DNA of 64,000 bases, taken from assembly GCA_002293425.1 (NCBI GenBank), contig DBDE01000043.1, forward strand, positions 56,032 through 120,031. Direction: 5' to 3'. The stretch is from Alistipes sp. UBA940. GTDB taxonomy: Bacteria; Bacteroidota; Bacteroidia; Bacteroidales; Rikenellaceae. Below are positions 33,196 through 42,410 of this stretch, piece by piece. Numbering within the stretch: position 1 is the first letter of the stretch; each line of letters opens with the position of its first letter. Below the pieces are notes generated by a model. It made no database searches, had not been told where the DNA came from, and saw nothing but the letters and a program-made list of their open reading frames with translations. The position numbers and the translations under genes were made by a program.

Positions 33196-33966
33196 TTTCA
33201 TTTGCGAAGCACTGTTCCATATCTCCCAATTGCGTTCGGCCTGGGCTTCGAGCATCGAACGGCCGTTCAGCGTCCTCGCGCCGCGCCATTTCCCCTCGGC
33301 CAAAAACGCGGTCAGTGGCGGATTGTAGATCAGATCGTAAAGATAGTGTCCGCTCCCGATCGCCCCATAAGGTATCGGCGGCTTCTCCCCCACCCGCGGC
33401 GACATCCCGAGCGGAGTGGTGTTGACTATCAATTTATGACTATTAACGACCAACGGCGTCAACTCGTCATACTGCGGGCGCGAAACAGTGCGAAAGTCGA
33501 TGCCCCTGCTACGCAGAACATAGCACACCGCCGCCGAAGCCCCGCCCGTTCCCAGAACCATTGCCCGTAAGCTCTCGGCCCGACCCCGACCCCCCACGGG
33601 GCGGGCCGACGGACTTGCAGGCAAGTCCGAAAAAAAACCATCTCCCAACAAACTCCGCAACCCCACCTCGAACCCATAAGCATCGGTGTTGTAACCCCAC
33701 AACTCCCCGCCCACGATCTTCACGCAATTCACCGCCCCGATCTGTTGCGCCTCGGGCGAAAGGTGGTCGATGAAACGAACAACCTCCTTCTTGTAAGGTA
33801 TCGTCACATTGAACCCTTCCAACTCGCGATTTCGAGCGAGCATATCGGGCAAATCGTCGATAGCCGGAAGCTCAAAATTGAGATACCTCACACCGTACTT
33901 CTGTTCGAAATAGCCCTTCGAAAAGGAGTGTCCCAACGGATTGCCTATGATTCCCAGTGTTCTCAC
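33181..33966 (-). CDS. aroE: Shikimate dehydrogenase
   Basis: The GTG at 33966 (RTLGIIGNPLGHSFSK) gives 261 aa and overlaps the stop of the upstream membrane protein gene as GTGA. Motifs: NVTIPYKKEV with catalytic Lys, GYNTDAYGFE with Asp, GTGGASAAVCYVL (NADP loop) and NTTPLGM. It reduces 3-dehydroshikimate. A 20-residue Pro/Arg-rich stretch (LPASPSARPVGGRGRAES) between the two domains is encoded by an inserted palindromic repeat. Confidence 0.93.
   Translation of the reverse strand: MRTLGIIGNPLGHSFSKGYFEQKYGVRYLNFELPAIDDLPDMLARNRELEGFNVTIPYKKEVVRFIDHLSPEAQQIGAVNCVKIVGGELWGYNTDAYGFEVGLRSLLGDGFFSDLPASPSARPVGGRGRAESLRAMVLGTGGASAAVCYVLRSRGIDFRTVSRPQYDELTPLVVNSHKLIVNTTPLGMSPRVGEKPPIPYGAIGSGHYLYDLIYNPPLTAFLAEGKWRGARTLNGRSMLEAQAERNWEIWNSASQMKKASR
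33576..33638. repeat. Palindromic repeat inserted in frame in aroE
   Basis: Plus strand: CGGCCCG ... CGGGCCG (33576-33608), then GGACTTGC-ag-GCAAGTCC (33611-33628) and an A run. It has the same two-hairpin order as at 42411-42467 and, inverted, at 19843-19937. Confidence 0.7.
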
Positions 33967-34574
33967 AAAAAATAACGCACCAAAACAAATCCGCCCACCA
34001 ACAGCACCGTAAAACCCAACGCCAGCCAATTGAAATAGCGGTCGATAAAGACCTTGATCGGAGCTCCTAACCGCCAGATCAACCACGCCTCGACGAAAAA
34101 CCTCAGGCCCCGCGAAACAATCCCCGCCACAACGAAACCCACCAAATCTATCCCGAACAGCCCCCCCGCAATGGTAAACAACTTAAACGGGATCGGCGTA
34201 AACCCAGCCGTGAAAATTATCCAAAAATCCCACTTGTCGAACAAAGCCTTCACCGTCTCGAACCCCTCGACCGTAAAAATGCCGCGCTCGAAAAACCAAT
34301 TGGCCAACCCCGTGTACTCTCCCGCCGCCGTCTGCCACAAAAAGTACCCTATCGCATAACCCCCCAACGCCCCCAAAACCGAAAACAGCGTACACACAAA
34401 GGCGTAAAAAAATGCCCTCTTGGGCCGCCCCAAACAAAGTGCCAACAACAACACATCGGGCGGAACGGGGAAAAACGAGCTCTCCACAAACGACAACACC
34501 CCCAAAGCCGCCGTCCCCCAGCGCGACTCGCTCCAACCCAAAACCCAATCGTAAAGACGACGCACAAAATTCAT
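33963..34574 (-). CDS. YqaA/DedA-like membrane protein (SNARE-associated family)
   Basis: The ATG at 34574 (MNFVRRLYDWVLGWSES) gives 203 aa with 4-5 membrane segments. FVESSFFPVPPDVLLLAL and FTPIPFKLFTIAGGLFGI are the paired re-entrant motifs of the VTT/DedA superfamily, tied to lipid scrambling or transport and envelope stability. First gene of a probable run with aroE, DUF1080 and miaB; divergent from korA. Confidence 0.88.
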   Translation of the reverse strand: MNFVRRLYDWVLGWSESRWGTAALGVLSFVESSFFPVPPDVLLLALCLGRPKRAFFYAFVCTLFSVLGALGGYAIGYFLWQTAAGEYTGLANWFFERGIFTVEGFETVKALFDKWDFWIIFTAGFTPIPFKLFTIAGGLFGIDLVGFVVAGIVSRGLRFFVEAWLIWRLGAPIKVFIDRYFNWLALGFTVLLVGGFVLVRYFL

Positions 34575-34605
34575 TGTGCGAAGATACAATATTTTCTTAA
34601 CTTTG
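34573..34605 (+). promoter_or_regulatory. Promoter of korA
   Basis: ATTG (34573-34576), 21 bases, TAACTTTG (34598-34605), with the ATG at 34614. The leader would be only a few bases long. Confidence 0.6.
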
Positions 34606-34613
34606 TGTCCGTT

Positions 34614-36437
34614 ATGGAGAAGATTATCAAAGACGCCGTCGTGCGCTTCTCGGGCGACTCGGGCGACGGAATGCAGCTCACCGGAACACTCTTTTCAGAC
34701 GCCGGAGCACTGAGCGGCCACGGCATTTCCACCTTTCCCGACTATCCGTCGGAGATTCGCGCGCCGCAAGGCACGGTCGCCGGGGTGTCGGGTTTTCAGG
34801 TGCACCTTGGTTCGCGAAAAATGGCCACTCCGGGGGACAAATGCGATGCCCTGGTGGCAATGAACCCCGCGGCATTGAAAGCCAACACGCGGTGGCTGAA
34901 ACGCGACTCGACCATCATCGTCGATGCTGATGCCTTTACAGACAAAGAGTTCAGGAAGGCCGGTTTTGTTGACAACGACCCCATTGGGGAGTTGGGGTTG
35001 ACGGACTATAACATAGTGATGTGTCATATCACGACGATGACCCGCGATGCGCTCGACGGGCTGGGGTTGGACAACAAAAGTGCCGCCCGATGCAAAAATA
35101 TGTTCGCGCTGGGGATATGCTTATACCTCTACAACATCCCTCTCGACCACACTTTGAGCTATATTTCACGGAAATTCAAGGGCGCGATGGTGGAGGCCAA
35201 CTCCCGAGTGTTGAATGCGGGCTATAATTTTGCCGCCAATAACCACCTCTTCGCAAATACCTACGACGTGCCCAAGGCGACGTTGGAAAAGGGCACATAC
35301 CGAACCATCAACGGCAACCAGGCGACGGCGTGGGGGCTTATCGCGGCGGCGGAGAAGAGCGGACGCCCATTGTTTTGCGGCTCATACCCCATCACTCCCG
35401 CCACCGTCATACTCGAAGAGCTGGCCAAGAGGCGCGACCTGGGCGTGAAGACCGTTCAGGCCGAGGACGAAATTGCGGGCATCTGCACGGCGATTGGGGC
35501 GGCCTTTGCGGGCAATTTTGCCGTCACCACAACTTCGGGACCGGGCCTGTCGCTCAAAAGCGAAGCGATGGGGCTGGCCGTGATGACCGAACTGCCGCTG
35601 GTTATCGTGGATGTGCAACGGGGCGGACCATCCACGGGTTTGCCGACCAAGACCGAGCAGAGCGACCTGTTGCAGGCACTGTATGGGCGCAATGGCGAGG
35701 CTCCGATGGTGGTCGTTGCCGCTTCGACCCCCAGCGACTGTTTCCACTATGCGTTCTGGGCGGGCAAGATCGCGATGGAGCGAATGACGCCCGTGCTGCT
35801 GCTCACCGACGGTTTCATCGCCAACGGAAGCGAGCCGTGGCGAGTGCCTTCTCTGGGAGATTATCCTTCGATAGCTCCGCCTATCGTCAGCGAGTTGAAG
35901 GACGAGATATACTTTTGCTATGACCGCGACCCCGAAGCTTTTGCCCGCACGTGGGCCATTCCGGGCACAACGGGTTTGGAGCATCGTATCGGCGGGTTGG
36001 AGAAGGACAAGCGGATAGGCTGTGTGAGCCACGACCCGGCCAACCACGCCGAGATGACGCGACTGAGAGCCGAAAAGGTGGCGAGGGTGGCCGATTTTCT
36101 GCCTGTCCAGGAGTTGCTGGGCGATGCGGAGGGCGACCTGCTCGTGGTCGGATGGGGTGGCACGCGCGGTCATCTGCAAACGGCGGTAGAGGAGATGTGC
36201 GCACGGGGCAAACGTGTTTCGCTGTGCCATTTCAATTGGATAAACCCGTTGCCGCGCGGCGTGGAGGAGATATTCGGGCGGTTCAAACGGATCGTCGTGT
36301 GCGAATTGAATATGGGGCAGTTTGCGGGTTACCTGAGGATGAACCTGCCGCAGTTCACATACGAACAATGTAATAAGGTGCAGGGGTTGCCTTTTACGGT
36401 TGATGAGTTGTGTAAATGTTTTGAGAGTTATGTCTAA
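34614..36437 (+). CDS. korA: 2-oxoacid:ferredoxin oxidoreductase, alpha (fused gamma-alpha) subunit
   Basis: The ATG at 34614 (MEKIIKDAVVRFSGDSGDGM) gives 607 aa. The N-terminal gamma-type domain (about 1-185, GDSGDGMQLTG) is fused to the pyrimidine-binding domain (from about 200: GNQATAWGLIAAAEKSGRPLFCGSYPITPAT) and a C-terminal domain, the form found in 2-oxoglutarate:ferredoxin oxidoreductases. With KorB it decarboxylates a 2-oxoacid to acyl-CoA, reducing ferredoxin. The start of korB overlaps its end by 8 bases. 2-oxoglutarate is the likeliest substrate, by family. Confidence 0.92.
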   Translation: MEKIIKDAVVRFSGDSGDGMQLTGTLFSDAGALSGHGISTFPDYPSEIRAPQGTVAGVSGFQVHLGSRKMATPGDKCDALVAMNPAALKANTRWLKRDSTIIVDADAFTDKEFRKAGFVDNDPIGELGLTDYNIVMCHITTMTRDALDGLGLDNKSAARCKNMFALGICLYLYNIPLDHTLSYISRKFKGAMVEANSRVLNAGYNFAANNHLFANTYDVPKATLEKGTYRTINGNQATAWGLIAAAEKSGRPLFCGSYPITPATVILEELAKRRDLGVKTVQAEDEIAGICTAIGAAFAGNFAVTTTSGPGLSLKSEAMGLAVMTELPLVIVDVQRGGPSTGLPTKTEQSDLLQALYGRNGEAPMVVVAASTPSDCFHYAFWAGKIAMERMTPVLLLTDGFIANGSEPWRVPSLGDYPSIAPPIVSELKDEIYFCYDRDPEAFARTWAIPGTTGLEHRIGGLEKDKRIGCVSHDPANHAEMTRLRAEKVARVADFLPVQELLGDAEGDLLVVGWGGTRGHLQTAVEEMCARGKRVSLCHFNWINPLPRGVEEIFGRFKRIVVCELNMGQFAGYLRMNLPQFTYEQCNKVQGLPFTVDELCKCFESYV

Positions 36438-37440
36438 TTGTATCTATTCCGCCGCCGATTTTCGGAGCGACCAAGAGGTGAAATGGTGTCCGGGTTGCGG
36501 CGACCACGCGGTGCTCAGCTCGATGCAAAACGCGTTGGCACAAATCGCCTCCGAAGACGGTGTCCCGAGAGAGAAATTTGCCGTGGTGAGTGGCATCGGC
36601 TGCTCGTCGCGGTTCCCCTATTATGTGCGCACGTACGGCTTCCACGGCATCCACGGGCGGGCGGCCGCCATCGCAACGGGTGTCAAGGTGGCCAATCCCG
36701 AGCTCAACGTGTGGGTGGCGACGGGCGACGGCGACGCGCTGGCTATCGGCGGCAACCACTTTATCCACGCCGTACGCAGGAATGTGGATATGAGTATGGT
36801 GCTGTTCAACAACGAGATCTACGGTCTCACCAAGGGGCAATATTCGCCCACGACCAAGATCGGCAAGGTAACCAAAACCTCGCCGTTCGGCACGGTCGAA
36901 AAGCCGTTCAAGCCGGGCGAACTGGCCATCGGCGCGGGCGGAACCTTCTTTGCCCGCAGCGTCGACGCCGAAGTTAAGTTGACCCAGGAGTTGCTGGTCG
37001 CCGCGGCGCGCCATAGGGGTATGGCGGTGGTGGAGACGCTGGTCAACTGCGTGATATTCAACGACAAAACCCACGCCGCCTATGCGGGCGACAAAGCCAC
37101 AAGAGTCGAAAACACCATTGTTCTGCGCCACGGAGAGCGGATGGTGTTCGGTTCGGCGGGCGACAGGGGGCTGGCACTCGACGGGCAGAGGCTCCGGGTG
37201 GTCGATTCCGATTCGCCCGATGTTTTGGTACACGACGCCCACAGTCCCAATCCGATGGTCCATTTCCTGCTGGCGGGTATGTCGTGGCCCGAGTTTCCGG
37301 TCGCGCTGGGCATCATAAGACAGGTCGACGCGCCCACCTATGATGCCGAAGTTGCGCGCCAGGTGGAAGAGGTGCGTTCTGCGGCGACCCTTTGCGATGT
37401 CGATTCGTTGTTGCATTCAGGTTCGGTGTGGGAGGTGTGA
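36430..37440 (+). CDS. korB: 2-oxoacid:ferredoxin oxidoreductase, beta subunit
   Basis: The ATG at 36430 gives 336 aa. KWCPGCGDHAVLSS and SGIGCSSRFPYYV open the thiamine-diphosphate domain, and GDGDALAIGGNHFIHAVRRN ... NNEIYGLTKGQYSPT is the TPP/Mg site. It pairs with KorA. The stop overlaps the start of mqnC (GTGA). Confidence 0.93.
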   Translation: MSNCIYSAADFRSDQEVKWCPGCGDHAVLSSMQNALAQIASEDGVPREKFAVVSGIGCSSRFPYYVRTYGFHGIHGRAAAIATGVKVANPELNVWVATGDGDALAIGGNHFIHAVRRNVDMSMVLFNNEIYGLTKGQYSPTTKIGKVTKTSPFGTVEKPFKPGELAIGAGGTFFARSVDAEVKLTQELLVAAARHRGMAVVETLVNCVIFNDKTHAAYAGDKATRVENTIVLRHGERMVFGSAGDRGLALDGQRLRVVDSDSPDVLVHDAHSPNPMVHFLLAGMSWPEFPVALGIIRQVDAPTYDAEVARQVEEVRSAATLCDVDSLLHSGSVWEV

Positions 37441-38567
37441 TCGACAGGGCTCTGGCCTGCGAGGATTTAAGGGAAGACGAGGTTCTATGGCTTCTCACCG
37501 AGGCTCCGCTTCATCGGGTTGCCGCGGCGGCGGACGAGGTGAGGCGGCGGGAAGTGGCTGACCCACAGGTGGTTACGTGGCAGATAGATCGCAACGTCAA
37601 CATCACCAACGTGTGTGTTTCGGGCTGCAAGTTCTGCAATTTTCATTGCGCGGCGGGTTCGAAAAAGGCTTATGTTTTGGCTTTGGAGGAGTATGTTCCT
37701 CTCGTCGAACAGACGTTGGCACTCGGCGGCGACCAGTTGTTGCTTCAGGGCGGGCTCCATCCGGCGTTGGGTATCGGGTTTTATGAGGAACTTTTCTCGG
37801 GGCTTAAACGCCTTTTTTCGCAGTTGCGGCTCCACGCGCTGGGGGCTCCCGAGGTGGCACATATTGCGCGGCTGAGCTCTATTTCGGTGCGGGAAACGTT
37901 GGAACGGCTCCTCGCCGCCGGTCTCGATTCGCTCCCCGGGGCGGGTGCGGAGATACTTGTCGAGAGCGTTCGCCGCCGCATTTCTCCAGCCAAGCCGACC
38001 GCGGCAGAGTGGCTCGACGTGATGCGTGAGGCCCACCGGATGAATATTCCCACCTCGGCCACGATGATGTATGGCCACGTCGAGACTCCGCGCGACATTG
38101 CGGAACATCTGTTGAAAATTCGCGATTTGCAGGCGTCGCGGCCGGCGGGAACTTATGGTTTCGTAGCCTTCATTCCGTGGATTTTCCGCAGTGCGGGGAC
38201 TGCTTTGGAACGGGAAATGCTTGCCAATCCTGATCAATTCCCCTCCTTGCTAAGGAGGGGTGGACGCGGAGCGGACGGGGTGGTAGCTCCGTTAAATTAT
38301 CTGCGGATCATAGCCGTCAGTCGGCTGGTGCTCAACAACATTGCCAACATTCAGGCGTCGTGGTTGACGGTGGGGGTAGAGACGGCGCAGATGGCCCTGC
38401 ATAGCGGGGCGAACGATATGGGATCGATTATGATCGAGGAGCGGGTTGTTTCGTCGGCCGGGGCGCGCAATCGCCTCGACTCCGAGGGTATCCAAACCGC
38501 TATTCGCACCGCCGGCTTCACTCCCCGCCTGCGCGATCAGCTGTATCGGTTGCGGGGCGAAGAATAG
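37437..38567 (+). CDS. mqnC: Cyclic dehypoxanthinyl futalosine synthase MqnC
   Basis: The GTG at 37437 gives 376 aa. The radical SAM motif is CVSGCKFC (C60, C64, C67), followed by GGDQLLLQGGLHP and TSATMMYGHVETP as in MqnC. It cyclises dehypoxanthine futalosine in the futalosine menaquinone route. About 18 residues (QFPSLLRRGGRGADGVVA, near 265-283) before the usual LNYLRIIAVSRL are encoded by an inserted palindromic element. The gene's 3' end overlaps that of convergent argB by 31 bases. Confidence 0.92.
   Translation: MIDRALACEDLREDEVLWLLTEAPLHRVAAAADEVRRREVADPQVVTWQIDRNVNITNVCVSGCKFCNFHCAAGSKKAYVLALEEYVPLVEQTLALGGDQLLLQGGLHPALGIGFYEELFSGLKRLFSQLRLHALGAPEVAHIARLSSISVRETLERLLAAGLDSLPGAGAEILVESVRRRISPAKPTAAEWLDVMREAHRMNIPTSATMMYGHVETPRDIAEHLLKIRDLQASRPAGTYGFVAFIPWIFRSAGTALEREMLANPDQFPSLLRRGGRGADGVVAPLNYLRIIAVSRLVLNNIANIQASWLTVGVETAQMALHSGANDMGSIMIEERVVSSAGARNRLDSEGIQTAIRTAGFTPRLRDQLYRLRGEE
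38240..38291. repeat. Palindromic element inserted in frame in mqnC
   Basis: CCCCTCCTT-gct-AAGGAGGGG (38240-38260) is followed by TGGACGCGGAGCGGACGGGG and TGGTAGCTCCG. The last part recurs alone at 30251-30263. A different family from the CAGCCCGCC-type elements. Confidence 0.7.
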
Positions 38568-39382
38568 ATCTCGGTGCCGCCATATCGGGGCTGAGAGAGG
38601 TTTTCGGCCGCGCAGATTACGACGCTCGAAACCCCTTTTTCGGCCGCACGAAGTGCATTTTCGACCTTCGGGATCATCCCCCGATCGACGATCCCTTGGG
38701 TTTTCAGCTCTTCAAATTTCGCTCTGTCGATGGTCGGAATGACTGACGACGGATCGTTCATATCCATCATAACTCCCTGATTTTCAAAGCAGTAGACCAA
38801 CTCCACGCCATCTCGTCCTTTGTTTTTAAGCAACTGTTTTACACCGCTATCACGGCAAACTGCCAGTGCAACGGCAAGCGAACTCGCAACAGTATCCGCA
38901 TTAGTGTTGAGCAAGCCGCCGTTCTCGTCCATCGTGATGGGCGCAACGACGAGTGTTAATCCGATGTCGATAAGTTTGTTGATAAGTTCGACATTCACGC
39001 CCACCGGATCGCCCACAAAACCGTAGTCGACCAGCCGTTCGCCAACGTGAACAGGCGGACGTTTTTGCGAAATCATCAGTTTCCCATCCGCGCCACACAG
39101 CCCTATGGCATCGCATTTCAGATTCTGTAATTCACTCACTATCTGCTTGTTAACTCCATTGTACACCATCGTCACGACCCGCAATGTTTCGCTGTCGGTC
39201 ACGCGGCGGCCCGCTATCATCTCGGTCTCGATGCCCATCGCGGCGGACATTTCGGTGGCGATTTTTCCACCCCCGTGTACAAGGATTTTCGGCCCTTCGA
39301 GAGCCGCGAAATCGCGCAAAAATGTGCTCAACCTCGTCGAGTTATCAACAATATTGCCCCCTATTTTAACAATTTTCAACAT
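38537..39382 (-). CDS. argB: Acetylglutamate (or N-succinylglutamate) kinase
   Basis: The 281-aa protein has the amino-acid kinase start VKIGGNIVDN, VHGGGKIATEMS, GLCGADGKLM and the C-terminal GMIPKVENALRAAEKGV. It phosphorylates the acylated glutamate in arginine synthesis. In Bacteroides the pathway uses N-succinyl intermediates, so the acyl group here is open. It follows argD by 15 bases. Confidence 0.92.
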   Translation of the reverse strand: MLKIVKIGGNIVDNSTRLSTFLRDFAALEGPKILVHGGGKIATEMSAAMGIETEMIAGRRVTDSETLRVVTMVYNGVNKQIVSELQNLKCDAIGLCGADGKLMISQKRPPVHVGERLVDYGFVGDPVGVNVELINKLIDIGLTLVVAPITMDENGGLLNTNADTVASSLAVALAVCRDSGVKQLLKNKGRDGVELVYCFENQGVMMDMNDPSSVIPTIDRAKFEELKTQGIVDRGMIPKVENALRAAEKGVSSVVICAAENLSQPRYGGTEIYSSPRNRYS

Positions 39383-39397
39383 CTTGCCAACAAGTTA

Positions 39398-40564
39398 TCA
39401 ACAAAGCACCTTCCGAATACGTTCGACAGCCTCAAAAGCCTCCTCCTGAGTTATGTTAAGTGCTGGCAGCAAGCGAATTACGCGCCCGCCCTGCGCCGTG
39501 CCGACAAACATCTTCTGCTCGAAAAGAAGTCGCCTCGCAACCCCCTCGAACTCGGGCGCGAGCTCCAGCCCGATCATCAATCCGCGACCACGTATCTCAC
39601 TGATACCCTGCACCTTACGTAGCTCGGTCATCAAATATTCGCCCACCTGCGCCGCGTTTTCGATGAGCCGATCACGCAGCATCACCCGAGCAACCGCCGT
39701 ACCCGCAGCCGAGGCAAGTTGATTGCCCCCGAAAGTGGTTCCGAGCATCCCCTTTCGCGGCTCGAAAAATGGCGCAATCGCCAACGCACCCATCGGAAAA
39801 CCGTTGCCGATGCCCTTCGCCATAGTGTATATATCTGCCTGAATATCAGCGTGTTGCGTCGCGAAATAGCGACCTGTTCGACCGCAACCGCACTGAATTT
39901 CGTCGGCAATCCAAACGGCGTTATGTGCGGTACAAAGTCGCCGAACGGCACGCAAAAATTCGTCACTCGCGACCCTGATTCCGGCCACGCCCTGGATCGC
40001 CTCGACTATCACCGCCGCAACCTCCGAACCCTGCTCGGCAAACACACGTTCCAACGCCGCAACATCGTTCAACTCGCTGAATATCACGTTGTTACACTCG
40101 TTCACCGGAGCCACTATCGAGGGATTATCGGTCGCGGCAACGGCCAGCGAAGTGCGTCCGTGGAACGCCCCGCGAACCGACACGATTTTTCGCCTACCGG
40201 TGTGGAACGAAGCCAATTTGAGCGCGTTTTCGTTCGCCTCCGCACCGCTGTTGCACATAAAAAGCTGCCACTCGCCAGCCTCCGAAGAGCCCGAAAAATC
40301 CTCCGAACCAAGCCCAGAAACCTCGCCGAGAGCCTCGGCAAAAGCAGCTTGCCCGCTGATAATCACCGAGTTAGAGTAAAATCCCAACTGCTCCAACTGC
40401 CGCTCGACCGCCTCCACATAGTCCCTCTGAGAGTGCCCGACCGAAATCACCGCGTGGCCACCATACATATCGAGATACCGCTGCCCCGACTCGTCCCAAA
40501 CCCAACTTCCGCGTCCCCCGACAATCGAAAGGTCGTAAACGCTGTAAACATCGAACATTTTCAT
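39398..40564 (-). CDS. argD: Acetylornithine/N-succinylornithine aminotransferase
   Basis: The 388-aa class III aminotransferase has MYGGHAVISVGHS, CNSGAEANENALKLA, the acidic ADEIQCGCGRTG, and the PLP lysine in MAKGIGNGFPMGA. A stretch (GSEDFSGSSEAGEWQLF) before CNSGAEAN is about ten residues longer than usual. It is transcribed with argC (2-base gap) and argB. Confidence 0.93.
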   Translation of the reverse strand: MKMFDVYSVYDLSIVGGRGSWVWDESGQRYLDMYGGHAVISVGHSQRDYVEAVERQLEQLGFYSNSVIISGQAAFAEALGEVSGLGSEDFSGSSEAGEWQLFMCNSGAEANENALKLASFHTGRRKIVSVRGAFHGRTSLAVAATDNPSIVAPVNECNNVIFSELNDVAALERVFAEQGSEVAAVIVEAIQGVAGIRVASDEFLRAVRRLCTAHNAVWIADEIQCGCGRTGRYFATQHADIQADIYTMAKGIGNGFPMGALAIAPFFEPRKGMLGTTFGGNQLASAAGTAVARVMLRDRLIENAAQVGEYLMTELRKVQGISEIRGRGLMIGLELAPEFEGVARRLLFEQKMFVGTAQGGRVIRLLPALNITQEEAFEAVERIRKVLC

Positions 40565-40566
40565 AG

Positions 40567-41544
40567 CTAAAACGCTGAGGCTTTGAGAGTTAGTCCCATC
40601 TTTTCGGGCAAACCCAACATCAAATTCATATTTTGCACCGCCTGTCCGCTCGCGCCCTTCAGCAGATTATCTATCGTGCTGATAATCAACACATTATCGC
40701 CGTGCCGCGCGACGTGAACAAGACATTTATTGGTATTTACGACCTGCTTCAGATCGGGCGCGCGATCGACAACAATCGTGAAAGCGGCGTCCCTGTAAAA
40801 ATCGCGATATATCTCCTTCAACCGCTCTTCCGGCAGCTCGCACCGCGTCCATATCGAGGCGAAAATCCCCCTTGTAAAGGTTCCACGGACGGGTACAAAG
40901 TCGATCTGACCCTCCCACGAAGGTTGCAGAGATTCTATTGCTTCGCCGATTTCGAGCAGATGTTGGTGTTCGAACTCCTTGTAGGTCGACACATTATTTG
41001 CGCGCCAACTGAAATGGGTCGACGCGGTCGGCTTCTGCCCGGCACCGGTGGAACCCGTTGTGGCACAGACGTTTATGTCGTCAGTCAGCACTCCCGCGGC
41101 TGCCAATGGAAGCATCCCGAGCTGCAAACAGGTGGCAAAACAGCCCGGATTTGCAATGCTGTCCGCCTGCCTAATTTGCTCGCGATTGAGCTCCGGAAGG
41201 CCATAGACAAACCTTCGCTCGTCGAGCTGCGAACTGTTCCGCAACCGAAAATCCTGACTAAGGTCGATGATTTTTGTTTCGGCAGGTAATTCATTGATTT
41301 TCAGCCATTTACGCGCTTCTCCGTGACCCGAACATATAAACAACACATCGACCTCGGAGGTCGGCTCGGCCACAAAACGCAAATCGGTGTCGCCGACCAG
41401 ATCGGTGTGCACGTCAATGAGCGGATTACCCGCATTCGACCCGCTCTGCACCCACGCCAAATCGACTCCTAAGTGGTTGATTAACAGCCTGATAGCCTCT
41501 CCGCCGGTATACCCTGCCCCTCCGATTATTCCAACTTTTTTCAT
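40567..41544 (-). CDS. argC: N-acetyl-gamma-glutamyl-phosphate reductase
   Basis: The 325-aa protein opens VGIIGGAGYTGGEAIRLL (NADP loop) and has catalytic Cys in NPGCFATCLQLGMLPL, with GSTGAGQKPTASTHFSWR and HQHLLEIGEAI. It reduces acylglutamyl phosphate. First of the argC-D-B run; its start overlaps the tatD stop by ATGA, so tatD leads the operon. Confidence 0.94.
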   Translation of the reverse strand: MKKVGIIGGAGYTGGEAIRLLINHLGVDLAWVQSGSNAGNPLIDVHTDLVGDTDLRFVAEPTSEVDVLFICSGHGEARKWLKINELPAETKIIDLSQDFRLRNSSQLDERRFVYGLPELNREQIRQADSIANPGCFATCLQLGMLPLAAAGVLTDDINVCATTGSTGAGQKPTASTHFSWRANNVSTYKEFEHQHLLEIGEAIESLQPSWEGQIDFVPVRGTFTRGIFASIWTRCELPEERLKEIYRDFYRDAAFTIVVDRAPDLKQVVNTNKCLVHVARHGDNVLIISTIDNLLKGASGQAVQNMNLMLGLPEKMGLTLKASAF

Positions 41545-42395
41545 AGTCCAAAAATTCTTTTTGCATTTTGTGTCGTCGACTCGTCCACTTCAGCCTCCGA
41601 AACACTCAAAATCGCGGCCACAGCGGCCTGTATGTAGGTTAACCAAGCCGGCTCATTACGCTCTCCGCGGTGCGGAACAGGCGCAAGCCACGGCGCATCG
41701 GTCTCCAAAACGATGTGTTCGCGCGCCATCTGCGGTAGCAATTCCGGCCACAAATTGCGCTTATATGTCACCGGTCCGCCGACCCCGAAAACAAAGTCGC
41801 CGAGAGCCGTAACTCGCTGATACTCAGCCATTCCGCCGCTAAACGCGTGCATCACACCCCGCAAATTGCGCCCTCGATAACGTTCCAAAACCGCCAGCGT
41901 TTCCGCCCACGCATCGCGACAATGAACCGCAATCGGCAGATCATATCGCAACGCCAACTCTATCTGCCGCTCGAACGCCTCGGTCTGCTGCGGCAGAAAA
42001 TCGTGGCTCCAATGGAGGTCGATGCCCACCTCGCCCACGGCACAAAAACGACCCGTTGCAAGGTGGTCCTCTACAATTTCGAGCTCCTCACGCCACCCCT
42101 CATTGCCGTTCACCTCCGTCGGATGCACCCCCATCATCGGCCTGCAAGTCGGAACGCCGACGGCGGTTGGGGCAAAATTGTCGTCCGCACCCGATTGTTC
42201 GCAAGTGAGTGGAGGCCGTTTTTCTTGCGAAGTTTTCGGATACTTACCACACAGCTCCAACAACCTGTCGTGCGTCGCCGAGCTCACCGCCGGACACAAA
42301 ATATGGGTCACACCAGCCTGTGAAGCACGTTCGAGCATCTCCGCCCGATCGGCATCATAGTCCTCCAAATAGATATGACCGTGAGTGTCTATCAT
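41541..42395 (-). CDS. TatD-family metal-dependent hydrolase
   Basis: The 284-aa protein has DTHGHIYL (metal His pair), AVGEVGIDLHW, AVHCRDAW, VMHAFSGG and ETDAPWLAP, the TatD DNase motifs. About 30 residues (from about 55: SQEKRPPLTCEQSGADDNF ... VPTCR) before the usual MMGVHPTEV are extra compared with the family and look like another in-frame insertion. Confidence 0.9.
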   Translation of the reverse strand: MIDTHGHIYLEDYDADRAEMLERASQAGVTHILCPAVSSATHDRLLELCGKYPKTSQEKRPPLTCEQSGADDNFAPTAVGVPTCRPMMGVHPTEVNGNEGWREELEIVEDHLATGRFCAVGEVGIDLHWSHDFLPQQTEAFERQIELALRYDLPIAVHCRDAWAETLAVLERYRGRNLRGVMHAFSGGMAEYQRVTALGDFVFGVGGPVTYKRNLWPELLPQMAREHIVLETDAPWLAPVPHRGERNEPAWLTYIQAAVAAILSVSEAEVDESTTQNAKRIFGL

Positions 42396-42410
42396 CGCAT
42401 ATTAACAATT

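Noticed and set aside
33146..33289. Upstream extension of the DUF1080 frame
   Set aside because: It runs through a tandem repeat and the end of aroE; the ATG at 33145 begins a clean lipoprotein signal peptide.
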